Shown piece after piece: positions 45,340 to 57,260 of a stretch of DNA of 64,000 bases. This stretch comes from an uncultured Acidimicrobiales bacterium. GTDB lineage: Bacteria; Actinomycetota; Acidimicrobiia; Acidimicrobiales; SHLQ01. The DNA is taken from NCBI GenBank assembly GCA_938041035.1, contig CALHYX010000042.1:1-64000 (forward strand), in the 5' to 3' direction. The notes beneath the pieces were generated by a model that did not search any database, had not been told where the DNA came from, and saw only the letters and a program-made list of their open reading frames with translations. Each line of letters starts with the position of its first letter. Position 1 is the first letter of the stretch. The translations under genes and the position numbers were made by a program.

Positions 45340-45842
45340 CAGCCGTCAACCACGATTGGTTCGGTGCGCCAGCGTTCGGCCGGGTCTTCGTGCCGAATGC
45401 GTTCCTGGAGCAACACGATGCCCTCGAGCAGCGCTTCGGGCCGTGGCGGGCAGCCGGGTACGTACACATCGACGGGGATGATCTGGTCGACACCTTTGGT
45501 CACCGAGTAGCTGTCCCAGTACGGGCCGCCGCAGTTGGCGCACGAACCCATGGAGATCACGTACTTCGGGTCGGGCATCTGTTCGTAGAGCCGCTTGACC
45601 GCCGGCGCCATCTTGTCGGTGACGGTCCCCGAGATCACCACCATGTCGGCCTGGCGCGGACTGGCGGGAAACGGAATCACGCCGAGGCGCATCACGTCGT
45701 AGCGCGGCGAGGCAAAGGCGGCGCCCATCTCGATCGCGCAGCAGGCGAGACCCCATTGGTACACCCACAGCGAATACTTGCGGCTGATGTTCAGCAGCGT
45801 GGTGATCGGTTTGGGGAGCTTTCCGCTCTCGACGAGACCCAT
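45339..45842 (-). CDS. nuoB: NADH-quinone oxidoreductase subunit B (copy 1)
   Basis: Carries the terminal 4Fe-4S cluster N2 that reduces quinone. 167 residues with the ligand pattern [30 protein letters not shown] and [24 protein letters not shown] precedes the ATG. Confidence 0.96.
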   Translation of the reverse strand: MGLVESGKLPKPITTLLNISRKYSLWVYQWGLACCAIEMGAAFASPRYDVMRLGVIPFPASPRQADMVVISGTVTDKMAPAVKRLYEQMPDPKYVISMGSCANCGGPYWDSYSVTKGVDQIIPVDVYVPGCPPRPEALLEGIVLLQERIRHEDPAERWRTEPIVVDG

Positions 45843-45849
45843 CAGTTCC

Positions 45850-46215
45850 TCAGATCCACTTCAGGACACCCTTGCGCCAGGCGTAGGCAAGCCCGAGCAC
45901 GAGGATGAAGATGAAGATGGCCATTTCGATCAGTCCGAAGACGCCGTAGGCCTCGAGTCGGACTGCCCACGGGAAGATGAAGACGGCTTCGACGTCGAAC
46001 AGCACGAAGAGCAGGGCAAAGACGTAGTACCGAATGTTGCTCTGGCTCCACATGTCGCCGGTGGCGTCGACCCCGGACTCGTACGTGGTGAGCTTCTCTT
46101 CGGTGGGTTTGGAGGGCCGCAGCAGCGAGCCGGCGCCCAGCAAAACGCCGACGAGCAGCACGCCGAGGCCGCCGAAAATGGCGACCGTGAGGTAGCTGCG
46201 CAGGAGTTCAGACAC
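45850..46215 (-). CDS. nuoA: NADH-quinone oxidoreductase subunit A (copy 1)
   Basis: First gene of the operon; a three-helix membrane subunit next to NuoH. 121 residues with [45 protein letters not shown], the conserved cytoplasmic loop and acidic second helix. The GTG start at 46215 is only about eight bases after a possible -10 element, so translation may start near the 5' end of the mRNA. Confidence 0.94.
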   Translation of the reverse strand: MSELLRSYLTVAIFGGLGVLLVGVLLGAGSLLRPSKPTEEKLTTYESGVDATGDMWSQSNIRYYVFALLFVLFDVEAVFIFPWAVRLEAYGVFGLIEMAIFIFILVLGLAYAWRKGVLKWI

Positions 46216-46223
46216 GAGGGCGG

Positions 46224-46253
46224 AGCCTATCCAGGGGTGTAGTAAGTCGCCAA
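46224..46253 (-). promoter_or_regulatory. Candidate nuoA promoter
   Basis: On the minus strand TTGGCG (46248-46253) and TAGGCT (46224-46229) are spaced by 18 bp, with the nuoA GTG eight bases further. Reasonable sigma-70 style hexamers, chosen by eye; unproven. Confidence 0.3.
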
Positions 46254-46442
46254 TACGACAATGACCGACAGTGCAGCGAAAAATCTAGCGTTTTCGCACC
46301 CCGGTTTGGACCATCCCGGACGGTCCGCCGAAGCCAACCCAACGGTAGGTTCGCGAACGGCACAGCGACCAACCCGGCCGCCAGAGATTTTCGCCGTCGG
46401 CGAGCAGCCGGTTTCGGCGCTTCGTCGGACCCGTCTGGGCCG

Positions 46443-46484
46443 AAAACGGTGCGAGCCGATCCGGTTGTGGCCGGATCGGCTCGC
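46443..46484 (-). terminator. Strong terminator after the surface protein gene
   Basis: A perfect 14-bp stem (46451-46464 with 46471-46484) and a six-base loop, followed on the minus strand by ACCGTTTTCGG. It lies about 70 bp downstream of the surface protein stop. Confidence 0.85.
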
Positions 46485-46552
46485 AGTTCCTTCGGTTACT
46501 CAGCTGGGTTCGGCAACACCGTCGCCAAACGTGCCGCTACAAGCGACCGCTA

Positions 46553-47485
46553 TCAGTCCTCGCGGCGTCCGGCTTCTCGGCGCAGTCCCCATCCCAGGGC
46601 GAGAAGGCCGAGGCCGGCGGCGCCGATGAGATCGGTTTCAGCACCGGTGCGGGCGAGTACCTGGTTATCGGCGTCCTGAACCGCACCGGCGACCGAGACC
46701 GGTGGCTGGGGCGCCACCTTCGGCGCCGGCGGCTGCGGAGCGGGCGGCTGCGGAGCGGGCGGCTGGGGAGCAGGCGGCTGCGGGGCAGGCGCTTCCGTCG
46801 TCGCCGGCACGGTGGCCGTCGGCTGGGTCACCACGGTGGGCAACACGGTGGCCTGCGGTGCTTCGGTCGTGGCCGGGGCTTCCGTCGTGGCCGGGGGAGC
46901 TTCGGTCGTGGCCGGAGCCTCGGTCGTGGCCGGCGCTTCGGTCGTGGCGGGCGGCTCGGTCACCGGCGGCTCGGTTACCGGCGGCTCGGTTACGGGCGGG
47001 GCCTCGGTGAAGCACAGGGTGGCGCTGACCGGGGTGACGCTGTTCTTCGAACCGTTCGGGTTCACATCGGGACGGTGACGGGCTCGCACCGCCACGGCTC
47101 CCTGGGGAAGATTGACCGATCCAAGCGACCCGCTCCAGTTGCCCACCGCAACCATGTCCGGGAGGTCGCCCGTCGGCGCCGAGGTGGCGATGACCGCACC
47201 CGAGGCGCTCAGAAACTGGAGGTCCCAAATTTCCGACAGCTGCGTGACGGTGTCCCGGTTGAGGTGAGTATCGGTGGACACCGCGCTGATCGACACGGCT
47301 CCTGCGGGGATGTTCACGCCGACACTGTTGGAGAACTGGCGACCGGGCGACAGCAAGGTCACCCCGCCAAACGACACCGACTGGCACGTCGTGCTCTGGG
47401 CGGTAGCCGGCGTTACGGCGGCACCCACCGCGGCGGCACTCAGGCTGAGCGCTGCGACTATTCGGGTAAAGCGGGAGGTGAACAT
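46553..47485 (-). CDS. Sortase-anchored Thr/Pro-rich surface protein
   Basis: A 310-residue exported protein: signal peptide (RIVAALSLSAAAVGAAVTPATA), a folded domain of about 120 residues that I cannot assign, a long Thr/Pro/Ala stalk (TEPPV and ATTEAP repeats, then APQPP repeats), and a C-terminal sorting signal LARTG, hydrophobic helix and a basic tail RREAGRR. LAxTG is the type recognised by class E sortases of high-GC actinobacteria. ATG 47485 follows AAGGAGA. Divergent from the repeat lipoprotein gene. Likely a cell-wall-linked stalked protein. Confidence 0.8.
   Translation of the reverse strand: MFTSRFTRIVAALSLSAAAVGAAVTPATAQSTTCQSVSFGGVTLLSPGRQFSNSVGVNIPAGAVSISAVSTDTHLNRDTVTQLSEIWDLQFLSASGAVIATSAPTGDLPDMVAVGNWSGSLGSVNLPQGAVAVRARHRPDVNPNGSKNSVTPVSATLCFTEAPPVTEPPVTEPPVTEPPATTEAPATTEAPATTEAPPATTEAPATTEAPQATVLPTVVTQPTATVPATTEAPAPQPPAPQPPAPQPPAPQPPAPKVAPQPPVSVAGAVQDADNQVLARTGAETDLIGAAGLGLLALGWGLRREAGRRED
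46729..46995. repeat. Tandem repeats of the surface-protein stalk
   Basis: Two in-frame repeat arrays: 15-bp units encoding QPPAP (about 46729-46790) and mixed 15-18-bp units encoding ATTEAP or VTEPP (about 46855-46995). Confidence 0.8.
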
Positions 47486-47821
47486 GGGGTCTCCTTGGCG
47501 GCGAGGCGTGCCGGGGTGGGTTGGATCAGGCTGTGTCACTTGGTTAGCAATGTCACTCGGCGGGTGAAATCACTCGACGTGGGCCGTAGAACCAGATTGG
47601 CCACTCAGGGTGGTGAAGGAAATGGGTATTTCTCCCCATTTTCGCTAAAGATTGGGGAAAGCCCTGCCGATGAGGCGCCCCGAGATCCCGGAAACCCCGC
47701 CTTTTGGGGGCCTGGACGGCGCGTCACTCAAGCCACGGGCACCGCCGACCCGGTTGGGTCTACCCTGGTTACTCGCGGGGCAAACGATATCGATGGTGCC
47801 GGAGCGGTCTTGGAGGATCTG
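47486..47821. other. 336-bp divergent non-coding region
   Basis: Lies between the surface protein and lipoprotein genes and must hold both promoters. I see direct repeats TGTCACTTGG (47534) and TGTCACTCGG (47551), 17 bp apart, with a weaker third copy about 17 bp further, close to the surface protein start. An AT-richer stretch around 47620-47660 is the likeliest promoter area. No hexamers were convincing. Confidence 0.45.
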
Positions 47822-50800
47822 GTGAAGGACGCAACGAGCAGGACCGGAGTCATGCGCCGACACCGGCTACGCCTGTTGGTCGGCGCCTGCCTCGCGTTGC
47901 TGGTGACGCTCGGCGCCTGTTCGAGCGGCGACGACGCGACCGGCCCGACGACCTCGGCCCCGGTGCCGGCCACCGTGCCGGCCACCGCCGCCATCGATTC
48001 CGAACCCGTCGATTCCGCGCCGGTCACCTCCGACCCAGCCCAGGTCGCCGGCGCAACCGAGACCCGCCCCGATGCCGACGACACCGACAGCGATGCGTCG
48101 CCGACCACAACGGGGCCCCCCGACCCGGACGCCGATTCGTCCACGACGACGGCGAGCGACGGGAGCCCGACGACCACCGCCGGTCCCACCTCGCCGATCG
48201 TGCCGGTCGTGTCGCCTCCTCCGCCGGCCCCCGCGCCGCCGCCACCACCCTCGCCGCCACCGCCACCGCCGACGCGACTCCCGCTCTCCCTCGTCCCGTC
48301 CACCGGATTGATCGAGGACCAGACCGTTGTCGCCACGAGCACCGGATGGCCCGCCGGCGCAAGCGTCGGCATCAGCCAGTGTCTCGCCGACACGCTGCGG
48401 CTCAACGACTGCTCGATCGGCGGAGGCAATCTCACCATCGGCACCGTCGGCGCAGACGGGTCGTTCTCGATGTCGATCCGGGTCAACCACTTTCGATTGG
48501 GCGCCGACTGTCGGGTGCCCAACCGATGCGCCATCACCGCAGCGCTGGTCGAAGAGGCGCTGGACGATAACTACACCATGTTCGCCATGGCGCCGATCTC
48601 GTTCGATCCCGCCGGGCCACGCATGAACCCGCAGGCGGCGCTGGCTCCGCAGGCCAACCTGCGCGACGGTGACGACGTCGCGGTCCAGGTGGCCGGACTC
48701 TTTCCGCGCGATCGCATCAGTTTCGTACAATGCGTCTCCGGCGAGCAGTTCTCGTGCAACGAGATCGATCGTCGCGTGGCGTTCGCCGAACCCGATGGCC
48801 TGGCTGCGACCAGCCTGGCGGCGCGCCGGGTCATCCGCGGCCCCAACGGTCCCGTCGACTGTGCCGTCGCCTCGTGCGAGATCCGGTTCATCTCCGCGTT
48901 CCCAACGCTCACGTTCGATCCCATCGCCATCACCTTCGACGGCACCGTCGCGGCGCCCCGGGCGCCCAGCCTCATCGTCGATCCGGCCGACGGGCTGATC
49001 GATGGTCAGCCCCTCACCATCACGGTCGACGACGTATCCAAGGAGTGGGCGCTCGAGTACTGCTGGGACACCAGCGCCTGCCTGCCGGTCGAACGATCAA
49101 ACCAACCCGGCCAAACCACCGTGCAGGTAAACGCGCAGCGGGTGGTATTGGTGCCGGGCCGCGACGGGCTTGTCACCATCGACTGCGCGGCCCAGAACTG
49201 CTTCTATCGGGTGCGCGACGCCCAGACCGGCCACATCGTCGATGCCGCGGTGACCTTCGACGCCACCGACCCGGTCGCCGCACCGGAGCTTTCGGTCAGC
49301 CCCACGACGAACCTGACCGACGGGCAACAGGTTTCGGTCGTCGTCGACAACGTCGCCGGAGCGACCGGCTCGGTGCACCTGTGCAACACCATCGACGCCC
49401 GGATCGATCTGTGTGACTTCATCGGCGTCGACTTCGACGGCTCGACCGCCGGCGTTGCCCAGGAAGCCACCGTGACCCGCTTCCTCATCTCGACCGGCCG
49501 CGGTGGCTTTCTCCGCGAGGTCGACTGCGCAGCGGCCTCCACCACGTGCGTCTTCCTCCTGCGGGTGAACGGCATCAATGCCGCCTCGGTTCCCGCCGAG
49601 TTCGCGACCCAGCCCGCCGCGCCCCCCGGCCTGGCACTGACCCAGACCAACGACCTCACCGACGGTGCGGCGATCGCGGCCGAAGTCCGGAACTGGCGCC
49701 CGTTCCTCAGCCTCCAGCAGTGCCCCGCCGGCCAGGGCAGCGACGAGTCCAATTGTCGCTGGCTCGGTCCGGTCGTCAAGCCGCTGTTCGGGAGCACTAT
49801 TCAGATCCCCATCGTGCTCGACCGCTTTCGCGGTCCCGTCGACTGCGCCATCTCCCCGGCGCGCTGCGAGGTGCGGTTGGTCCGCGGCGGAGAGGTCTTC
49901 GCTTCCGTGCCCGTGCACTTCGACCCCGACGCCCCGCTGCTGGGGGATCCCACCTTCGCCGTGACCCCGGCCACCAACCTCGTCCATCGTCAGGTGGTCA
50001 GCGTCTCGGCCGACAACCTGCGGGGTGACTATCAGGGCATCCTCCAGTGCGTGACCGGCGCCGACGCGTGCGCGCAACTCGACTTCGGTGCTCAGACCGG
50101 GCTGGGTTCGTTCACCACCGATGTGCAGGTCCGTCGCCTCCTGAGCCTGGGCGCGACGAGCACGCACGACTGCGCGATCGCCGGGCCGTGCGAACTTCGG
50201 CTCTTCGGCGCATCCGGCCACCTGGCGAGCGCGGCCCTCGGGTTCGACGCGAGCGCACCGCTCCCCACGCCGGCCATCACGGTGAGTCCGATCGAGAACC
50301 TGTTGGACGGTCAGAGCGTGACGATCACCGGGTCAGGATTCAGCGCCGACACGGTCTACGCCGTGCAGTGCAACGGTCCGTCCGCCAACCTTGCGGATCC
50401 GTCGACGGGGTGTGCCGGTCCGCCGATCGCCGTCGCCGTCGACGACACCGGCTCGTTCACGCTCGCCGACTTCACGGTTCGGCGTACGATCGACAGCCAG
50501 ACCTACGGAACGGTCGATTGCGCCGCCATCGACGCCAGCTGCTTCATCGGCGTCGGCGCATCGCTGGCCGACGGCGCGGTCAGCGGCCGACTCGGGTTCC
50601 TGCTCATCGATGACAGCGAGACGGACGCGGCGGTCACCGCGGCCGGGCTCACGACCTATCGGCCAACCGTGGCTCCCAAGCCGGCGGAGGTCGAAGCTCC
50701 TCCCCCATCCGTTGCCCCGAGCCCCCCGATCGCGCCCGCGGTCCTCGACGGGCCCTCGGTGTCGGTCACCCCGAACACCCTCCCCGCCGACCCCACCGCT

Positions 50801-50872
50801 CCCGCGACACCGCCGGCACCGACCGAACCCGGTGACGCCGTCCTCCCCGAACCCCAGCGCATCCCGAGATAG
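47822..50872 (+). CDS. Lipoprotein with seven neocarzinostatin-like repeats
   Basis: A 1016-residue exported lipoprotein. A lipobox VTLGAC ends the signal peptide (Cys33 from the GTG start), then a Thr/Asp/Pro linker with proline runs. Seven repeats of about 110 residues follow, each opening with a pattern like P-x-(L/I)-x-V-x-P-x-x-x-L-x-D-G-Q-x-V and with paired cysteines (QC..., VDCA...C). This is the immunoglobulin-like fold pattern of neocarzinostatin/macromomycin apoproteins. A Pro-rich tail ends the protein. Start: GTG 47822 has GGAGG at good spacing; ATG 47852 is also possible. Its stop directly abuts that of the next, convergent gene. Ligand unknown. Confidence 0.72.
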   Translation: MKDATSRTGVMRRHRLRLLVGACLALLVTLGACSSGDDATGPTTSAPVPATVPATAAIDSEPVDSAPVTSDPAQVAGATETRPDADDTDSDASPTTTGPPDPDADSSTTTASDGSPTTTAGPTSPIVPVVSPPPPAPAPPPPPSPPPPPPTRLPLSLVPSTGLIEDQTVVATSTGWPAGASVGISQCLADTLRLNDCSIGGGNLTIGTVGADGSFSMSIRVNHFRLGADCRVPNRCAITAALVEEALDDNYTMFAMAPISFDPAGPRMNPQAALAPQANLRDGDDVAVQVAGLFPRDRISFVQCVSGEQFSCNEIDRRVAFAEPDGLAATSLAARRVIRGPNGPVDCAVASCEIRFISAFPTLTFDPIAITFDGTVAAPRAPSLIVDPADGLIDGQPLTITVDDVSKEWALEYCWDTSACLPVERSNQPGQTTVQVNAQRVVLVPGRDGLVTIDCAAQNCFYRVRDAQTGHIVDAAVTFDATDPVAAPELSVSPTTNLTDGQQVSVVVDNVAGATGSVHLCNTIDARIDLCDFIGVDFDGSTAGVAQEATVTRFLISTGRGGFLREVDCAAASTTCVFLLRVNGINAASVPAEFATQPAAPPGLALTQTNDLTDGAAIAAEVRNWRPFLSLQQCPAGQGSDESNCRWLGPVVKPLFGSTIQIPIVLDRFRGPVDCAISPARCEVRLVRGGEVFASVPVHFDPDAPLLGDPTFAVTPATNLVHRQVVSVSADNLRGDYQGILQCVTGADACAQLDFGAQTGLGSFTTDVQVRRLLSLGATSTHDCAIAGPCELRLFGASGHLASAALGFDASAPLPTPAITVSPIENLLDGQSVTITGSGFSADTVYAVQCNGPSANLADPSTGCAGPPIAVAVDDTGSFTLADFTVRRTIDSQTYGTVDCAAIDASCFIGVGASLADGAVSGRLGFLLIDDSETDAAVTAAGLTTYRPTVAPKPAEVEAPPPSVAPSPPIAPAVLDGPSVSVTPNTLPADPTAPATPPAPTEPGDAVLPEPQRIPR
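48283..50600 (+). repeat. Seven neocarzinostatin-like protein domain repeats
   Basis: Domain starts read PLSLVPSTGLIEDQ, QAALAPQANLRDGD, SLIVDPADGLIDGQ, ELSVSPTTNLTDGQ, GLALTQTNDLTDGA, TFAVTPATNLVHRQ and AITVSPIENLLDGQ. Each is about 110 residues (330 bp) and well diverged, so this is an old expansion. Confidence 0.75.
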
Positions 50873-51343
50873 CTATTCGTCGCGGTAGGTGGGGTCCCAA
50901 ATCACGTTCTTGGTCAGCCACGCCGCGAGTGCGCACAGGGCCATCCCCGGGATCACCCGTTCGGTCAGCGAGAACAGCTTGTCGTTGAAGCCCGCCGGGT
51001 TCGGCAGGTTGAGCAGGTTCACCAGGTTGAGCACGGCGACGATCGTGAGCAGGATGCTCAACCGATGGGTCCAGACCCGAACGTTCACCGACACCGTGTG
51101 GGGCGGCGCGGTCACGATCAGGATGGCCGCTCCGACCAACGCCAGGCCCAGACTCACGTTGATCTGCGAGGCGAATCGGAAAAACCGAAATCGGACCGGC
51201 TCCTGAAACTCGTCGGCGAGGCTGAGGTTCAACACCTCGAAGAGCCCGGCGACCATCTGCAGCAGGACGACCGACAGCAGCACGAAGATCACGACCTCGC
51301 GGGCCTCGTTCCACAGAACGGGCCCGTCGGATTCATCGTTCAT
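50873..51343 (-). CDS. Hypothetical four-helix membrane protein
   Basis: A 156-residue protein with hydrophobic segments at about 15-40, 58-80, 90-112 and 125-147 and a short charged start. I do not recognise a family. It is convergent with the lipoprotein gene (stops abut exactly) and upstream, on the same strand, is the end of the second nuo cluster (103-bp gap). Confidence 0.65.
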   Translation of the reverse strand: MNDESDGPVLWNEAREVVIFVLLSVVLLQMVAGLFEVLNLSLADEFQEPVRFRFFRFASQINVSLGLALVGAAILIVTAPPHTVSVNVRVWTHRLSILLTIVAVLNLVNLLNLPNPAGFNDKLFSLTERVIPGMALCALAAWLTKNVIWDPTYRDE

Positions 51344-51446
51344 TGATCGCGTCGCCGTTGGTCGCTATCCACCGGTACCAGCGTGACAGGCCACAGCCCG
51401 CGCCCACAATCCCGCCGTTTCTCCGCCTGGCGTTCGTTTCCCTGTT

Positions 51447-52982
51447 CTAGCCGCTGATGAGGCGGGGCAGGGCCTGCTGGGCCAGCTCGTCGAGCGGGCC
51501 GGGAATGATGCCGAACACCACCGTGACGGCCAGCGCGATACCGATGGCGACCATGGCCCCGGCGGGAAGCGGTATCTCTCGCTCGTCGGCGACCGCTTCG
51601 CCTTCGGTATCGCCCGCTTCGGCGTCGGCCAGGAACATGGCGACCACGATGCGGAGGTACAAGAACGCGGCGATCACCGCCGAGATCATGGCGATGATCG
51701 CCAACCAGAACGACCGGGCATCGATCGCGGCGTTGATTACCCCGAACTTGGCAAAGAACCCGCTGGTGAACGGAACGCCGGCCTGGGCAAACAACAAGAT
51801 GGCGAACGCCATGGCGAGCACGGGCCGGTTGCGGCCCAGGCCCCGATAGTCGTCGAGATGATGGGCCCGGTCGCCGGTGCCCCCGACGAGGGTGACCACG
51901 CCGAAGCTGCCCGCGACCATGAAGGTGTACGCGGCCAGGTAGAACACCGCCGACGAGGTGCCCAGATCGGTGGCGGCCTGCACACCCAACAGAATGAAGC
52001 CGGCGTGGCTGATGGAGGAATAGGCGAGCATACGCTTGACGTCGGTCTGCACGACGGCGAGCAGCGAGCCGACGATCAGGGAGGCCGCAGCCAGCACGTA
52101 CACCACCGGCTGCCAGTCGACCCGGTACTGCTCGAAGCCCACGACAAACACCCGGATGATGCCGGCGAACCCGGCGGCCTTGACGCCCGAAGCCATGTAC
52201 GCCACCACCGGGCTCGGTGCGCCCTGGTAGACGTCGGGGGTCCAGGCGTGGAACGGTACGGCCGCGACCTTGAAGGCCAGCCCGACGAGCATCAGGGCGA
52301 AGCCGAGCAACAACATGGCGTCGGAGGCAAACACCGTGCCTGCGAGTTGCCCCTTGATCGTCACCAGGTTGGTGCTTCCCGTCGCGCCGTAGACGAACGC
52401 AATGCCGTAGAGCAGGAACGCCGACGAAAACGCGCCGAGGACGAAGTACTTGAGGCCTGCTTCCTGCGACTGCGAGCGCCGCAGGTGCATGGCCGCCATC
52501 ACATAGACCGCGATCGACAACACCTCGAGTCCAAGGAACAGCACGATCAGATCGTTGGCCGACGCCATGACGATGCCCCCGGCGGCGGACATGAGCATGA
52601 GGACATACAGTTCGGGGCCCTCGAGACCCTCGCGGACGAGGTAGTCGTCGGCCAGCAACGCGGTGAGCGCCACCGAGGCACAGATCACGCCGGTGATGAA
52701 CAGCGAGAAGCCGTCGGCGGCGAAGACGCCCCCGACCGTGGAGACCGCACCGTTCTCGTGGAACTCATCCCACAGCCAAAACAGCGAGATACCGGCGCCG
52801 GTCGCGATCGCGGCGGTGAGCCAGGCAAACACGTGCCGCGGCATCGGCTTAACGAGCGATGCCACCGTGAGCATGAGCGCTCCGCCGACCGAGAGGATCA
52901 GCAACGGTAGGAGCATCGACCAGTTGATGTCGGGGGTCGTCACCCCGGGGGAAAGGTCCTGGGCGAGCAGCAGTGCGTTCAT
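51447..52982 (-). CDS. nuoN: NADH-quinone oxidoreductase subunit N (copy 2)
   Basis: Second NuoN, 511 residues, with NDLIVLFLGLEVLSIAVYVMAAMHLRRSQSQEAGLKYFVLGAFSSAFLLYG and VPFHAWTPDVYQGAPSPVVAYMASGVKAAGFAG. Overlaps the end of nuoM copy 2 by four bases. Last gene of the second cluster. Confidence 0.94.
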   Translation of the reverse strand: MNALLLAQDLSPGVTTPDINWSMLLPLLILSVGGALMLTVASLVKPMPRHVFAWLTAAIATGAGISLFWLWDEFHENGAVSTVGGVFAADGFSLFITGVICASVALTALLADDYLVREGLEGPELYVLMLMSAAGGIVMASANDLIVLFLGLEVLSIAVYVMAAMHLRRSQSQEAGLKYFVLGAFSSAFLLYGIAFVYGATGSTNLVTIKGQLAGTVFASDAMLLLGFALMLVGLAFKVAAVPFHAWTPDVYQGAPSPVVAYMASGVKAAGFAGIIRVFVVGFEQYRVDWQPVVYVLAAASLIVGSLLAVVQTDVKRMLAYSSISHAGFILLGVQAATDLGTSSAVFYLAAYTFMVAGSFGVVTLVGGTGDRAHHLDDYRGLGRNRPVLAMAFAILLFAQAGVPFTSGFFAKFGVINAAIDARSFWLAIIAMISAVIAAFLYLRIVVAMFLADAEAGDTEGEAVADEREIPLPAGAMVAIGIALAVTVVFGIIPGPLDELAQQALPRLISG

Positions 52983-54603
52983 CCCTCGCCCTCTCCTTCG
53001 TCGCCGTGCTCTTCGTCTCCGCCGTGGTCACCCTCGTCGTCGTGCTCACCTTCGCTGAGCTGTGAGCCGTCCTGGGTGACCGGTTCTTCGAACCCGTCGA
53101 CGTGGGCTTCGATGTGGTTCACCAGGGCATCGACCGCGGGTTCCATCCGTTCGAGCATGGGCTTGGGATACACGCCGAGGAACACGATCAGCACCAGCAG
53201 CGGAGCGAGCGACAGCCCTTCGCGCAGGGTGAGCTCGGGCATATCGGCGTTCTCTTCGGTGAGCGGGCCGTGGAACACCCGCTGGAACGCCCAGATCAGA
53301 TACAACGCCGCGATGATCACACCGGCGGCGGCCACCACGGCCCACCACCGGTGGGCGTTGAATGCGCCCAGCAGCGCGAGATACTCGCCGACGAACCCGT
53401 TGAGGCCGGGAAGGCCAATCGAACTGAACATCACCAGGGTGAAGACGCCCGCCATGATCGGGGCCGCCTTTTGCAGACCGGAGAGCTCAGCGATCATGCG
53501 GGTGTGGCGGCGTTCGTAGATCATGCCCACCAGCAGGAACAACGCACCGGTGGAGATGCCGTGGTTCACCATCTGGAGGATGGAGCCCTCGATGCCTTCG
53601 GTGTTGAGGGCAAAGAGGCCCAAGATGATGAAGCCGAGGTGGGCCACCGAGGAGTAGGCCACGAGGCGCTTGAGGTCCTTTTGCATCGTGGCGGCGATCG
53701 CGCCGTAGATGATGCCGACGGTGCCCAGGGTCATCAGCAGCGGGGCGAAGTACACCGCGGCTTCGGGGAACAGGTAGACGCCAAAGCGCAGGAACCCGTA
53801 CGTACCGAGCTTCAACATCACGCCGGCCAGGATGACCGAGCCGGCGGTCGGCGCTTCGGTGTGCGCATCGGGTAGCCAGGTGTGCAGCGGGAACAGGGGC
53901 ACCTTGACCGCAAACGCCAACGCGAACGACAGGAAGATCCAGCGAGCGGTCACCGTGGCGATGCTTTGGCTTTGGGCGATCTCGAGCAGGTCAAAGGTGA
54001 TGTCGCCGCCGGTCGCCCGGGCGTGGAGCGACACCAACGACACGATGCCGACGAGCATGAGCGCCGAACCGAGCATCGTGTAGATGAAGAACTTCATCGC
54101 CGCGTACACCCGGTTGCCGTGACCCCATCGGCCGATGAGGAAGTACATCGGTACGAGCACGATTTCGAAGAAGACGAAGAACGCGAACAGGTCGAGCGCG
54201 AGGAACACGCCGAGGCAGCCCGCCTCGAGCACGAGGATCCACGCGAAGTACTGCTTGGGGTCATGTTCGGGGTCGACCGCGACGATCGCCAGCGGGAACA
54301 ACAGACCGGTCAGCACCACGAGGAACAGGGAGATCCCGTCGAGGCCGAGGTGCCAGGAGATGCCGAAGCTCTCTATCCAGGTGTCGTTCTCGACGAACTG
54401 AAACGACGCGTCGGTCTCGAATTGGGCGAGGAGCCAAAGCGTCATGGCGCCTGCGGCTCCCGAGAACAACAGGGCGACGAGGCGCACGATGTCGGGGCGG
54501 GTGCGGGGGATGAGCGCGACGACGACGGCTCCGATCGCCGGGATGACGATCAGCGCGGTGAGTACCCGGAAGGGCACATCCGTAGCGGCGAGAATGGTTG
54601 CCG

Positions 54604-54607
<4 letters not shown>
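52979..54607 (-). CDS. nuoM: NADH-quinone oxidoreductase subunit M (copy 2)
   Basis: Proton-pumping subunit, 542 residues, with FAFFVFFEIVLVPMYFLIGRWGHGNR, PLFPLHTWLPDAHTEAPTAGSVILAGVMLKLGTYG and AYSSVAHLGFIILGLFALN. The C-terminal 40 residues are an acidic, Gly- and His-containing tail (SEGEHDDEGDHGGDEEHGDE), not part of the usual protein. Four-base overlaps with nuoL and nuoN. Confidence 0.95.
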
Positions 54608-56957
<2,350 letters not shown>

Positions 56958-56958
<1 letters not shown>

Positions 56959-57260
56959 CAGCCCCGCAGTACCGAAACGTCGTCGGCGGTGATGTCGGGG
57001 CGGCGCCGCATGATCGCGACGATGATGGCCAAACCGACCACCACTTCAGCGGCGGCGACCACGAGTACGAAGAACACCGCGAGCTGGCCGCTGAGGTCGC
57101 CGAGCTCGCGGCCAAAGCTCACGAACGTGAGGTTGACCGCGTTGAGCATGAGTTCAACGCACATGAACATCACGAGCGGGTTGCGGCGTACGAGCAGGCC
57201 GACCGCGCCGATCGTGAACAACATCGCCGCGACCGTGAGGTAGAAGAACGTGTCGACCAT
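56958..57260 (-). CDS. nuoK: NADH-quinone oxidoreductase subunit K (copy 2)
   Basis: Three-helix subunit, 100 residues, with the transmembrane glutamates in [19 protein letters not shown] and [19 protein letters not shown]. Start overlaps the nuoJ stop by one base. Confidence 0.95.

Larger units (their letters stand above)
46216..46552. other. 337-bp non-coding gap upstream of nuoA
   Basis: No gene is apparent. The part next to nuoA must contain the operon promoter. The middle (46270-46440) shows nothing I can name. The distal part holds the terminator of the surface protein gene (46443-46484). Confidence 0.5.

Noticed and set aside
47075..47821. Extension of the lipoprotein gene upstream of its signal peptide
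   Set aside because: The extra codons run antisense over the surface protein gene and its promoter, and a lipoprotein signal must be N-terminal.
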